Assembly (NCBI GenBank): GCA_030068145.1
Contig: JAPJBO010000086.1
Span: 315,001 to 379,000 of the forward strand
Length of the DNA stretch: 64,000 bases
From: Diplonema papillatum
Lineage: Eukaryota > Euglenozoa > Diplonemea > Diplonemida > Diplonemidae
Direction: 5' to 3'
This document shows positions 52,962 to 64,000 of this stretch, one piece after another. The position numbers and the translations under genes were made by a program. Within the stretch, counting starts at the first letter, position 1. Each line of letters begins with the position of its first letter. A model generated the notes under the pieces. It had not been told where the DNA came from, made no database searches, and saw only the letters and a list, made by a program, of their open reading frames with translations.

Positions 52962-53331
52962 TAGGCGATGTTGATGCAAAAGTGTGCAGGAGGGTTGTCC
53001 TGACCACAACGGCAGCACGATAGCTTCAGCGAACCGGAGAAAGGTTTTGCTGTCGTTGTTGGCTTGTCCGGAGATGTAGCTTCAACCGCGTATTGCCCAA
53101 GAAGAGTAGTTGTCTTTCACTTCAGTTTCTCGGATTGCCACGAGGGACCCGTCAGGGCGAGTGCACGAGCAACTTGAAGGATTCATCTACTAGACGACCG
53201 CGGGCCACTGCGAATGGCTGCCTTCCGGAACAGAAACGACTCCAAAAGGATGCCAATTGGCTTTGAAAAAGAGAACCACAGGCAAAAGAAGAGGCGAGGG
53301 TCGCTTCCTCAGGGAGTCGCAGGCGCGGCGT
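52962..53331. other. Upstream region of the coiled-coil gene
   Basis: No separate gene is supported. The reading frame of the following gene is open back to about 53,257 without an ATG, and another frame has an ATG at 53,214 (MAAFRNRNDSKRMPIGF) that might be a small 5' exon. Confidence 0.4.
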
Positions 53332-55873
53332 ATGCCGCAAATGAAGCGCGATAAGGACGGCACAGGACAGCCTCCCCCGCCGTCGGGCAGAGGAAGAAAG
53401 GGCGCTAAAGGCACGTCGACGCCGGCGCGACGCGGGCTGAAGCTGAAACTGCCGGATCTGCAGCTCAATGAACCGGTTGGATTCGGCGTGGATCAGCAGG
53501 GCAGCGCTTGGGAGTCAGTCCCGAGGGAGTGGCGACCTGTTACGAGCCCGCAAGCAGCGTGGTCATGGTCACCAAACACGCAGCACAATGGATCCCCCAA
53601 CCGGCCTTTACGAGGGGGTAGTTCATTGCAAGCAGATGGAGAGGAAGCCCAGAGCCCATCTCCAGCAATCCGGGCGAGCATCCGGCTCCCATCACCGCCG
53701 GTTCCCCCACATCGACGGAGCCTGAGCGCAGGTGTTTCGACCACCCCAGCTGTGAAAGACCCACCTACGTCCCGCGAGCAAAAGAGCAGCCACGTTACCG
53801 CACGAGGCCGATCCACGAGTCCAGCAGCGAGGGTGACGTCGAAGAGGGCTGCTGTTGATTCAATGGACTGGAACCTGCCAGCCAGCATAACACCGCCACA
53901 CGGAGAGCAGCGACGGCACATGATGGAGCTTCTTGAAGTTGTCTCTGTTCTTCAGGGACAGCTGGATAGGGAGAGAGTAATCCGCAAAAAACAGGATGAA
54001 AACCTTGCGTCGTTGCAAGTCGAACTAGGTCGCGCCACGGAGGAATGCAAGGCATTAGTGGCTCATCTGCACGCAGTGGATCTGAGTTGCAAAGCGGTAT
54101 GCCATCCATTCCAGAAAAGATGCTATGTGACCTCAGTTGAAGACAGTGAGATCCGTCATGTTGAAGGAAAAATGGGAGTACTACCGTCGGAATTTTTCGA
54201 GACTGGAGGTCCTATGAACATGCAATGTGAATAGTCTCTATTCGAGCCAACCCCACTTTTCTCCAGTAAAAAAGTGTATTGTTTTTGGACTGGATTATAG
54301 TGCGGAGCTAGGTTTTTCCTCCCCTGCCGATATGCGTACGGGTGGCAGAGTGGTTGGGCGAAGGCCTTCGGGCATGGTGGCCCGGAGTCGAACCCCGCCC
54401 GTGACATTTTTCCGAGGTTTGTTGCGCTCCGGGGTCTAATGTGCCCGAAATTTGCGTTTTTTGCGGAGTTTCTCAGTATCTCGCGGTATTTGGGTCACCC
54501 CGTCGCCCCCCGGGGGGGACGGGCGGGAAAAGGCTGCCCCAGGGGGGCGGCGGGGGGTCCGGGGGGGCGCCCCACCCGGTTACCAGCGCCAAACTTTACC
54601 CGTGCTCGGTGGGTCCGAGGCCGGGCACGAGCACCGACCTTGGCTTCACCCGGACTTTACCACCCTGGCCGAACTTCGCTTCGTGCCCGAACTTTACTGT
54701 TCCCCGTTGTAGAACCAGCGCAGCCTGAGCGCTTGGCACCAGAACTTAACTACACCCGAACTTAGCAACGCCCGAACGTAGCATCACTCGAACTTAGCTT
54801 CACCAGAACTTAGCATTGCCCGAACTTGACTGTTCCCCGAACTTTACTGCTGCCTCCAGTCTCGCCACGCGCCGGCCTTAGCCGAGCGCACGTACTTGCA
54901 AGTTAGGGCCTAACTTAGGCTACTAAGCTATGGGAACTGATTTCAATCGCAGTACGTCAGAAGATTGCTAAAACCCCTTCCGAGACGCAGCTTGTTTCGA
55001 AAAGCAGGTCCGATATCAGTACCTGGCTTCGAGACAGAAGCAGGTCAACGAGTAAACCCCGCGTGTCAAGGTTGACCGCTGGCCAAAATGACTTTTCAAG
55101 ACAAGTTTACCACAGAGCGAAGACGAGTGCGCGCGGTTGAAGGCATCTGTATCAGACTACGAGGTGCAGCTTAAGGAGCTCCACTCCACGTTGGTATGCT
55201 TCACTCACAGAGTTTGAGTTGGACAGTTAAACACATTGCGGGTTTGCTCTCTACCTTGTTGCTAGCCGTCTCTACAGGTGTTCAGCGCAAGCGCCAATCC
55301 CGTTAGCAAGAGCCGCGTGAGCAGTGTCAAATCGATTTTGCTTTCGGCGCGCTACTATTGAGTCGGTTCTGCGAGAATCTGACATACGGGTTGCTGTTGT
55401 TTCAATGCCTTCCAGCACTGCAGGTACAGAAAGATCGCGTTTCGTTCCTTGACGGCAGAGAGGCGTGGTTGAACCAGAAGGTGGAAGAGGTGGAGAGACG
55501 CGAAATACAGGTTCGGATGCGCGAAAGCAGCGCGACAGACATGGAACGTCGTGTCGCTCTAGAGTGGAAAGAGCTCGAGCAGATGAAGGAGCTGGCTCGT
55601 AGAAATCATGACATGAAGATGTTAGGCGGTGCACGAGATACTCTCGGTCTTGGCCCTGCCACCCCCACACCTTTATCGCCAAGGGCCTGCGATGGATGGG
55701 TCGGCAGCTTACGTATGGCACCGGACTCAGGGTCAAAGACCGGTGATGCTGTGGGCAGGTTCGAAAGGCAAACATCCCACCCCTTACCGGTGCCTTTGAC
55801 TCCTCTGCGCTTGGACTCGCTGCTAAAACCGGAGCTGCAGCTTGACCCGGTAACCCCCGGCAATCGCGTATGA
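53332..55873 (+). CDS. Coiled-coil protein, three exons, unknown function
   Basis: Exon A is 53,332-54,096 (donor GCG|GTATGC), exon B is 55,116-55,193 (acceptor CCACAG, donor TTG|GTATGC) and exon C is 55,424-55,873. All joins are phase 0 and give about 430 residues from the first in-frame ATG (MPQMKRDKDG). The N-terminal half is basic, Ser/Pro-rich and probably disordered. From GEQRRHMMELLEVVSVLQGQ onward, heptad-like helices run through all three exons (RVIRKKQDENLASLQVELGR, ARLKASVSDYEVQLKELHST, VEEVERREIQVRMRESS), which strongly supports the splice model because the coil continues across both introns. The C-terminal 60 residues are Pro/Leu-rich. A structural or cytoskeletal role is possible but not shown. 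Intron 1 holds repeat A. Confidence 0.7.
54229..54897 (+). repeat. Dispersed repeat A with tRNA-like segment, copy 2 (uninterrupted)
   Basis: It runs from GAATAGTCTCTATTCGAGCC to GAGCGCACGTACTT. Order: about 100 bases of unique head, a tRNA-like block (54,338-54,402), AAATTTGCGTTTTTTGCGGA, G/C homopolymer runs, then 15-bp CCCGAACTTAGCNTC-type repeats to the end. It lies in intron 1 of the coiled-coil gene and matches 16,199-17,409 inverted. Confidence 0.88.
54338..54402 (+). other. tRNA-like segment, decayed
   Basis: ACGGGTG at 54,338 pairs over seven bases with CGCCCGT at 54,396, like an acceptor stem. GGTGGCAGAGTGGTTGGGCG resembles box A of Leu/Ser-type tRNAs and GGAGTCGAACCCC resembles box B and the T loop, but the T stem no longer pairs. 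The other copy has an intact GGTTCGGAC. I read it as the polymerase III promoter of a SINE-like repeat rather than a working tRNA gene. Confidence 0.55.
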
Positions 55874-56889
55874 CTGTGCTTCTATCAAGAGACAGCGAGT
55901 GCGTGCTTCCTGAGCTCTTTTTTGGTGCAATGTGTAGAGGTTTTTATTTAGCCTCGGTTCGGTCAACAACTCAAACCGGCTGAGGAAGCGAAGTTCGCTT
56001 AAAACCTTGCTCCCAAAACGCCTTAAAATCACACCCATCCCACACACACGCACAGGATTCGAAGTCCAAGTCAGGACTTGATACGTGGTCCCTAACGCGA
56101 TGAACGTGCGCGTTTTTTCCCATCTCTCATGCGCCACGCAGGCTGTTTCGTCCCTTAACATGTATTGAAAGGAAAGAGCATGCACCACTAACCTCTCTTC
56201 CGTGATTCTGCGCTGAACCTAATCCGACATATCCACGCGTGCGTTTTTGTTCTATGTGATCGCGTCCTTTTTGTTCAGGAAAACAGCTTGTATTGTTGTG
56301 AAAACGAGTACGTATGGAACAACAGACAGGAAGGAAATTCCAACTTCACCGTTTAGATCATGCGCGCCGCAAGCGTCGCAATGGACGAGGGAAGACAAAG
56401 ACCCTGCTAACCACAAATGTGCTGATGCTCACGAAAAACGGATCTGGCGCTTCCTTTGTTTGGTGCGCACTTACGGTAAAAGTCCCGTAGGGACCAGGGT
56501 TGCGGGTTTGAAAAAAGTGACTCCAGAAGGAGGGCTTGGCCAACAATCGATGATGCCTACGTGTGTATGTACAAATCCCGACAGACTGTTCCAAGCTCAT
56601 GCAAGATCTATGGACACAGTTTACCGGTAGAACTTGACCCAAAGACGCGTTCTTTTTGATCCTATTCGTGAGAGAATCGACCCGCCGAAAGACACCTCAC
56701 GGCGCGAAAAGCAACGACGGACTCTAAGCTACTGCGCCGAAAAACACGCAACCGCAAAACCTGCTCAGGTGTGGTCGGGGGGGCTGCTGAAGTCCGGGAC
56801 GGGTGCGGCATCCGAAAGCAGTAGATATACAATACAAAAAAAAGAACAGAAGCAAAGAAGACGAAGGAAGTAGAGAAGCCGAGACAAGG
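55874..56889. other. No recognised gene
   Basis: 3' flank of the coiled-coil gene and 5' flank of the polyQ gene. The frame of the polyQ protein is open back to 56,803 without an ATG. Confidence 0.45.
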
Positions 56890-58963
56890 ATGTTCGCCGA
56901 CGACACCTGCTCAACTTTTTCCGATGGGAGCACGTGGTCTGCCGCATTTGCCAGCGAGCCCGGCAGCGCGCTGCCAAGGAATACGAGCTGTGAGGGAGTG
57001 AAAAGCGTGAGCGGATGGAGCAATGGTTGGGAGATATGCGAATTCGAGCAGGCCAGCGGCGACAGGGCGAACGCCGTTGCTACGGCTTCTGGTGGTGATA
57101 GAGGCGGCGGTGTTCGTGGTGCAGGTGGTGACGACGATGGCAACAACGAACCGAACGTGGAGGGCCCGTTTGTGTCGAAAGTCGCTTCCGAACAGGCGAA
57201 GGAGCCCGAAGGCGTAAAGAAAAAGGGCGACGTAGCCGGGAGGCAGGCACGGTGGTGGCACTGCACGCAGGCGCGAACGCCGACCCCCAACCAACAGCAA
57301 GGCCGGCAATCTTCATTAAGTTCCTGGTTGGTTGTAGGCGGTTACGAAAGCGCGTCATTGGCTCGTTCGCCGACACCGTTATCATCCACTGCCATGTCGA
57401 GAGAACGATCCCCGCAGTCGACGCCGTCGCCGTCGCCATCAGAGCCGTACGAAACACCGACCGCCGGGGCCCCTACTCCAGCTCAACCGGCTGGTTCTGT
57501 TCAGGGGATCTTCGAGTTCATGAAGCGCTTTCAGCAGCTCGCAAAGCTGGAGGCCTACCACCGGGGCACGATCGAAATGTTGCAGGAACACCACCACCGC
57601 GGAGGCAGAGCTTTTTGTTTTACCGCGTTAACAACCATGGCCCACAGCTTCGCGTTGAGCAGAATAGCTGACGCCGGCCTAGATTGGCTGGAGATGGACC
57701 GCGCTGAGTCGCGTGCCTCGCGTATCGAAGGTGGCGATGACGCAAAGTATGCACTGGACGACGAGAAAGACGCACTCGACGGGCCAGATTGTGACGAAAG
57801 TGGAAACGTGTCAAAAGCGGAAGGTAAAGCGGGCGACGAAGCACGAGTGGCAGCGCCGGGTTGTTCGCTTTTATCATTGAGGAGGAGAAAGATCCAAGCA
57901 TCTGCCGATGTTGAGGATCCAACCCTGCGAAAGCAGCAGCTATCAAGATTGCACAGAGTGCACTTGCAACACCGCCAAGACTGCCGATTGAAACAGCACG
58001 GACAGTACACACCACCGCAACCTCTGTCGCACTCTTCTAGCGACAATACTCAGCCTGCTCATCGTACGGGCCAGAGTCTTGAAGAAGCAACGTCCCAAAA
58101 GTCGGTGCCGACGATCCCAGTTCAACCGCGTGCGCCTGAAGCCGTCTTCCCGCCGCATCCTCAGCACGGCAAAGAAGACAAGCCGCAGACCCCGACTGCA
58201 ACAGCTAAGGGTGCAACCGAATCTCGACCTGCAGTAGACCTTTTCTCACCGGATACCGTCACGTGCAAGACGACGACACCTGATGATCAGCATCTGGAAG
58301 AAGCCCGCGGTGAAGACACGGAGGGGGCGGCAAGCACGGAGTGGCCGAAACAAGCCCGTGACCCCTCGCTCCTACAAAAGCTGCAGCATCACAAGCAGAC
58401 AGAACCGCAGACCTGCGATACATTGGCAGGAGCCATGGCAAATCCAGAGGCAAATCCAGAGCCCGGCGAAACGTCGAGACCAGCGGATATGACGACGGCC
58501 CCGTTCACCGACGTGCCTCCCGCTGCTGCCCAGCCAGCGACTGTTCTTGTCATCGAAGAACAAATATCAGCAGTAGTTGCGCACGTCGTCCAGCCGGGTT
58601 CGCCTGTTGACGCGGGACCTGCATTTTTGCCTCTGGAACCCCCAGCACCTGCGGCTGGAGCTGCGGTGGACGCGTGCATACCGTCGGAGAACACGCAATC
58701 AACGATGCCTCTCATTATTGCTTGCCGCAGAGTGAGTCCGTCCGAATTGTCGTCGACTTCCTCTGCTCGCTCTCCAGAAACGAGCGAAACGCCTCTCGGA
58801 GGAAACGACAGCGGTGAAGGCGTGCTCGAAGAAAAGGGGACGTCGTCACATCGCCCCAGCGTGGTGGGGTCGGGCTCGGCGGCTGCACGTGCCGTAGCTA
58901 GTGAAATGGAGGCGACATCAAAGCACGAACAAATACGAGAACAAGAACAACAACCACAACAAA

Positions 58964-59000
<37 letters not shown>

Positions 59001-60459
59001 ACAGCAGCAGCAGCAACAAAAACAGCATCACTGCCAGCATCAACAATGGCAACAGGCAGAACAACATGAGCCAAAAGACGAACAGGAAGGTAGGCTTTGC
59101 GGCACACAGTCAGCGCAAGAAACGGAGCCGGTGGTGCGGGCACCCGCTCGCATTGAACCAGCTTTTGCACCTCCCCCGCGACTCAGCAGAATTGCAGTCG
59201 AACGGGGGTTGGTGCAAGGAAGGGACGCGACACCTCCCTCGCACGCAGGCGGTTCAAGAATCAAGCCGTCTCTGGACGTCAAGGTGCCGAGGACCAAGTT
59301 GTCAGTACATTCGAATTCGCCGAAAACCAGAGCGACCCTCAAATCGCTGCCGGCCCGCCCTGCCACGCCTCCAGGCACAGTAGTGGCCGCTGCTACCGTG
59401 ACACATAGCGAAACCGCTTCTGAGCTGCACCACGAGAGAGAAAACTACAGCAATGTTACGAAGGAGCCGTCAGCAAACAAAGTGTGGGGGCGTTACGCAC
59501 CGCCTCCACTGATTGACCGTCCTTTGCGTTCGGACCTGTCTTCAGCTTCTACATTTTCTGCACGGAAAGGACTTGCAAGGGAAGCTGCGACCCCCCCTGG
59601 TGTCCATCTTGCTCTACCGACTTCGGTTCGGTATCCGATGCCCCGCAGAGATTCAGTAGGTGGCGCTTCCGATTTTTTTGGAGCGAACAAGCCTGTCAGC
59701 CCGCACTCCTTTCAACGGACGCCTCAGCCGCGCCAGAAGCAAAACGATCACTGTGCTGTCGACATCGAAGCGCTTCAACGCGAGTCTGCAAGCATTCATG
59801 ACAACACAACAGACAATGCTACAGGCGGGACCGAGGTGCTGTTGAGAAGCGGGCAGGGAAAGGATGACGCCAGCCCGTCATGCGAAGCTTCGAGCATTGT
59901 CGACGCAGACTACTGGGACATTCGCAATTGGCAGCCAAGTGCACAAGCCAGCGAAGTCGAGAAAGGCGTGGCTAAAAATGATGGGCCTTGTATTGTGCAC
60001 GAGGATGCACGAACGCATGCGTCCCAAGCCCAAGAAGTCGTACCGAACGAGAGCTCAGTCGAGGCCGCGTCGTATGTAGGAAACGCGAACATTTCTCAAG
60101 CGTCTAAACAAGCGCAAATGACATTGCCTCCAGTTGCCTCCACGAGTACGCACACCCCGCCGCTGATTACTGAAAGAATTGTACCAATGGCTGTTGTCAC
60201 AACGACGGCGGCTGGTGTTGGGCTGTCGGTGGGAACGGGTGGTGGCACCAAGTGTGTCAACGTGTGTCAAGCATCCGGCGCATCCGGCTACTTTACGAAG
60301 GAAAAGTTACTCGTGGCACCTTCCTATCATCTGGTCAGACGCGAACGGGACCCATCGTATATGATGGCTGCCCGCAACATCATCGTTCTCTGCTTCTGTG
60401 TCCTGCTTCTTTATCTAGGCTTCTTCCGCGCGTGGCCGGACGCTCATCTTCTCAGATAG
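56890..60459 (+). CDS. 1189-residue polyQ protein with a C-terminal membrane anchor, unknown function
   Basis: The first in-frame ATG (AGG ATG TTC GCC) at 56,890 opens a single 1189-residue exon. Most of it is low complexity: Ser/Pro/Thr/Glu-rich stretches and a Gln tract of about 40 residues around 58,930-59,040. One more ordered segment, QGIFEFMKRFQQLAKLEAYHRGTIEML and TTMAHSFALSRIADAGLDWLEM, lies at about residues 204-275. The last 30 residues contain one hydrophobic helix (IIVLCFCVLLLYLGFF) followed by a short tail, RAWPDAHLLR, the layout of a tail-anchored protein. I recognise no family. The long open frame in a region of ordinary composition makes it very likely real. Confidence 0.7.
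58928..59040 (+). repeat. CAA/CAG tract coding for Gln
   Basis: Mostly CAA codons with blocks of CAG, giving near-continuous Gln interrupted by His and Lys. The mixed codons make it less prone to slippage than a pure repeat. Confidence 0.9.
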
Positions 60460-62061
60460 CTTCTTTCGCTTTGTACGTACCTCCCCGACCATCATCAATG
60501 ATATCAAAGCACCAGAATTATTATCACGAGATCGTGCTGGACACGCTCGACAGGCAAAGGTTGCATGTTTGCACTAGAAGAAGCAATGCTCTTTGCGTCA
60601 AAAGTCAGTATAACTCAGAAATCCGGTAGAAGTCCAAGTCACAAAAGGAGTGTCCACAGGACGTAGAAAGGCAGAGACGAAGAAGAGCTGAGAATGCCAA
60701 CAATTAGTAAAAAATAATAGGCGCGATGTTTGTTTGTACGTGCCGGGCCAAATACTGAACACGATCCCCGACTTCTATACTGTAACCTTGACGTTTGCCA
60801 AGGTAAGCCATGCACTACGCATACACTACGGCTACGCAAGCTTTGTCCATTCGACCAGAGGCTTGAGAGTCAAACTGTGAAGAGTCGCTTCACGGAACCT
60901 CAAATAAGCCAAGCCAATGCGACTCCTCATTTTTTCCTTTTCGAATTGGATCAACGTTCTTTCTTCCTCGATCACAACGTATCCATGTTTCCTTTTTCCT
61001 GCCTCGTGTTCTATCCCAGAGCATGCACTGGTAGAAAGGCTGATGTGCAGAGCAGACGGGACACGAATGTGAGTGCGCCCAACGGAACCCCATCCACTCT
61101 TACAGTCCTCCTTTCGAAACGCCTCGACATCTTTTCAAAGGCAGCAAATATCGCTGAACACCTCTCATGTAAGACCAAGGCAACCCGATTCGCTTTGAGC
61201 TCTGGCTGCTTTGTAAAAGGTCTTCCATTATGCGAGATTGACAGCACAGGAGTGTTGTTCGCGGCGTACTCTGAAAATATTTCGAAAATGACGATTCTTG
61301 CCCCGCGCTTCACCACTTGAGTGGGCAAAATGACAGCTCTTTGCAGCAATTGGCTCCGAACTACCGCATAGCACTTCGACTTTGAAGCGTCGTTGTGACT
61401 TCTAGCGGCAACTTCGTACAGGAGGTCCGGCCAAGAGAAAGGCATCGCAGAGAGATCGGTGTACAATAAGGGCTTCCCCGATTTTTATCTTCGACTCCTC
61501 GACTTCTTGTGGCTTGCCGCGTGTATACCAATTCTGTACGTCTATTCCTTACACTCCAGTTTTGTTTTTTTGGCCCCATTCTCCCCTAGCCACCGTTCTA
61601 TGCGGATCAATCGTTGCTTTGTACAAAAGGAGAATATGGGCAGTGTTTAACCGCATCTCGTCGATTCAACGAGCTGAAAGGCGTACCATAATATCATGAA
61701 AAGCATGGATTCTTTATTGCAGGCGACGCCTTTGTTGGACTAAATTAGTGATGCGGATGCTACTGACTCATATTCGTGGAAGAAACCTGGTCGGCGTACG
61801 AAATGTCACTCGTAACGTTTCCTTTTACTTGCAAACTCATCAAAATTGGATTTTTGCTGGCATTCGTGACATTCGGGTTTGTGTTTAGAGCAGACTAGTC
61901 TTTGCAGAAAATCCATTAATTTTCTCAACTCCCTCCGGCAGAAAGAGGCGGTTGCCGTAGTATCCCACTATCACTCGACGTTAGCTACCTTACTACGCGT
62001 TGGGAAGTCGACAGCCCGGGTAAGCCGCTGGCCTGGAGAGCTAGCAGGCCTGCTCGGCTCG
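60460..62061. other. No recognised gene
   Basis: A 151-codon minus-strand frame at 61,011-61,466 has fairly protein-like composition but no family match and no exon structure I can support. The rest is short frames. Confidence 0.4.
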
Positions 62062-63164
62062 CTAGCCTTGTCTCGGGTTTCCAGGTGGAGCCGCGCTTGA
62101 GCGGGGCAGGTGCCGAGCGGCGTTCCCGGCCGCCGAGTAAGGCAGGTCGAGCGATAGATACGGATCACTGGTGAGCTGGGGACGAGAGTCCGCATCTTCC
62201 GTCGACAAGAACTTCAGAGGCGGCCTGATCGGTTGAACACAGGGGTTCAACATCACCTCGTCCTCGTACCGCTTCAGACTTTCCTCGGAGCTCCATCCTC
62301 CGATTTTCTGAACCAGGTCCCGCTGGGTTCCCGCAAGGACGTAGCTCTGCGCTCCTCCCTTCCTGAGTGAGTGCGGAGAGTACAGCTGACGCTTGCGTCC
62401 ATCCTGGGAATTCCCGAAGCCTGCCTGTCCCAGAAGCCGATAAAGTCCCTTTCGGAACCGGTCGGGGTTGGTCTTGACCCTGGTGTTCACCCAGGTGCTT
62501 GCTGCCACGTACGGACAGATGGCGTGTCTCCCATACGCTCGGGCTCCTCGCCTTCATTGAAACAGTTCTACCGATTGCCTCTTGGTCGTTCTTCCTCCTG
62601 CACACTCGGACTGACACAACCTTCTGGACGTCGTCCATCATCATGTCCGCTTCGACGAACTCGCTCACCTGCAGGAGGAAGAAGAGCATGACCATGCTCA
62701 CAGAGACGACTTCGTGGTCTTCTTCGTCACCGCCGCCAACGCCAGTTTCCCGATCATCTCTGTCCCGATCGGCCAGCAGTCTTCCTCTCCGGCTCCTCTC
62801 TTGAGCGACTGGTTTACGAACTTCAGGTAGTCTTGGTCCGCTGCGGGCATCCCCTGGAAGTTGAGGGCGCTGTGGGTGCGTACATGCGATATGTAGCACT
62901 TTCCGTAGTAGGATGGCCGCAAAGCTTCATGGCTCCGCCGAAGGCCTCCAGCTTCCTCGCTGACGTCGGCCATGGCACCAGCTCCTTAAGCTCACAGAAG
63001 CCTTCATAGGCTGTCAAAGCCGAGCGGCGAGCGGAGCATGTGTAACAACATGCATTCCATTTCGTATCGCATCCCGCGCTTCCTCCGTCGAAAAGGCCGC
63101 CATCCTCTCGAGAAGGCTCCCTTTCGCGACTCCGCCTCGCTTCGCGACTCCTCTCTCGGTACAT
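62062..63164 (-). pseudogene. Tyrosine recombinase relic, DIRS/Crypton type, frameshifted
   Basis: Minus-strand pieces in different frames follow the order of one recombinase: SALTAYEGFCELKEL near 63,010; YGKCYISHVRTHSALNFQG...YLKFVNQSLKRG near 62,900-62,790; MVMLFFLLQVSEFVEADMM...SVRVCRRKND near 62,700-62,590; and WVNTRVKTNPDRFRKGLYRL...YSPHSLRKGGAQSYVLAG...IGGWSSEESLKRYEDEV from 62,508. The last has the catalytic HxLR, a Trp in the GGW position and the nucleophile Tyr. At least three frameshifts separate the parts. The usual first catalytic Arg before the SE pair seems replaced by Gln. Such recombinases insert DIRS, Ngaro and Crypton elements. No partner ORF is adjacent. Confidence 0.75.
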
Positions 63165-64000
63165 GACTTCACCTTCCTCCCCATTCTTGATGAATGCTCT
63201 GGGCGGGTGGGTGGGAAATTTTCTCGCTTTTGCTGCGAGGGAGTTGAGCTGTTGCTCTCGTCCGGTGTTCTTCGACGTCGCCGAGAGTTATCAGATAATT
63301 AATCTTCTTTCAATTCCATCCTGAGTGTTCTCATTGAAATGTCAATTAAATCATTTGCCGATAAGACGTTGGTCTTAGAAGACTATGGTTCAAGAATTTT
63401 CCAAGTGGGGGAGCAACCAAGCAGAAGTCGCCTCTAGACTTCCGGATTCTGTTTCAAAGTTGTTTCCCAACAAATCACCCCGGGCGTTGCAACTCCTGCT
63501 TGCAACCCGATGAGACAAAAGGGTTCTAGCGCAAAGCAGTTCCGCCGCGTGCATTGAAGAAGCCTCTTTCGCTTCTTTTTCGGCGCAAACGTACTGATCG
63601 TATTTCTAACCCGGCTGAGCTGAGTACATGTATACATACCTCGATGCCACCTTCCGCTCCCTCCCTCCTTCATATCCCCTCTCATCCTATCACCTCCAGT
63701 TTTACGAACACTCGAAACAGCTCTGTGAATAAACAACCCAAAGAAGGAAAAGGTCGCTGTCGTCTTCTCCCCGACACGCTGCCAACGTTCTTTCCAGTTC
63801 ATTGTTACTACGATGCAGAACGAATCAACCACTGGTTCAAAACACAGGGCCGGCGTGCTTGCCATGCCTCGCGTGCATTGAAAGCGTATCGGCGTACTGC
63901 GTGCGTCACCTGGGATGGAAGAAATACACGGAAACACGAGAGCCAAAGCAAATGCAGAAACGAAATAGAGTTATTGAGCATCAATCAAAAGAACGCCGTC
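63165..64000. other. No recognised gene
   Basis: A minus-strand frame of 170 codons at 63,434-63,946 lacks family features, and its composition does not look protein-like. Nothing else is seen to the window edge. Confidence 0.4.

Noticed and set aside
61011-61466. 151-codon minus-strand frame with reasonable composition
   Set aside because: No recognised motif, no splice support and no homologous repeat in the window; left as unannotated.
63434-63946. 170-codon minus-strand frame
   Set aside because: Composition resembles translated non-coding DNA and it has no domain signature.

Overview
The window is nuclear DNA of a eukaryote. Genes are split by GT-AG introns (donors such as GTATGC, GTATGA, GTTTGT and GTCAGT), are spaced loosely on both strands, and encode eukaryote-only families: a VPS33-type SM protein, a voltage-gated K+ channel, a microsomal-type cytochrome P450 and a J-domain protein. 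Base composition is near 50% GC. Nothing in the sequence fixes the taxon. A gene-poor, repeat-rich protist or alga is the most natural reading, but that is an inference.

Layout: 1-4.2 kb holds the start of a Gln/His-rich minus-strand ORF that leaves the window, then a minus-strand gag-like plus RT/RNase H retroelement of DIRS type. From 4.35 to 6.25 kb a 1.6-kb near-palindrome (foldback-like) interrupts a 21-bp minisatellite. A PDZ exon (6.6 kb), a seven-hydrophobic-segment membrane protein (7.9-9.1 kb) and the Kv channel gene (12.0-15.2 kb) follow. From 16.2 to 18.4 kb there are nested repeats. The P450 (19.5-22.6 kb) has a 1.58-kb intron. A hAT element with perfect 8-bp target duplications lies at 26.2-27.4 kb and a J-domain gene at 29.2-30.3 kb.

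31.0-38.3 kb is the most striking host gene. Its roughly 2290-residue product joins a RanBP2-like zinc finger, an arginine-ADP-ribosyltransferase-like domain, a second Cys/His zinc module, a short LRR-like stretch and a long ankyrin array. A 6.46-kb transposon (38,288-44,744) with terminal inverted repeats and a 5-bp target duplication sits exactly at its 3' end. That transposon carries two unassigned proteins and a nested, 5'-truncated LINE whose tail is made of GATTACGCTC repeats. A second, seemingly identical 142-bp LINE tail lies at the transposon's left end, and an old relic of the same tail sits in intron 4 of VPS33.

46.4-47.9 kb is a hAT-like non-autonomous element. VPS33 (49.3-52.1 kb, five exons) can be reconstructed with all splice phases consistent. 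A TA-flanked MITE (52.4-53.0 kb), a three-exon coiled-coil gene (53.3-55.9 kb) with a tRNA-like dispersed repeat in its first intron, and a 1189-residue polyQ, tail-anchored-like protein (56.9-60.5 kb) follow. A frameshifted tyrosine recombinase relic (62.1-63.2 kb) closes the window.

The annotated host genes do not form a pathway. Most of the structure in the window is mobile-element biology: at least ten elements or relics from DIRS, LINE, hAT and other TIR classes, several nested in each other or in introns. All assignments are from reading the sequence; no database search was run.
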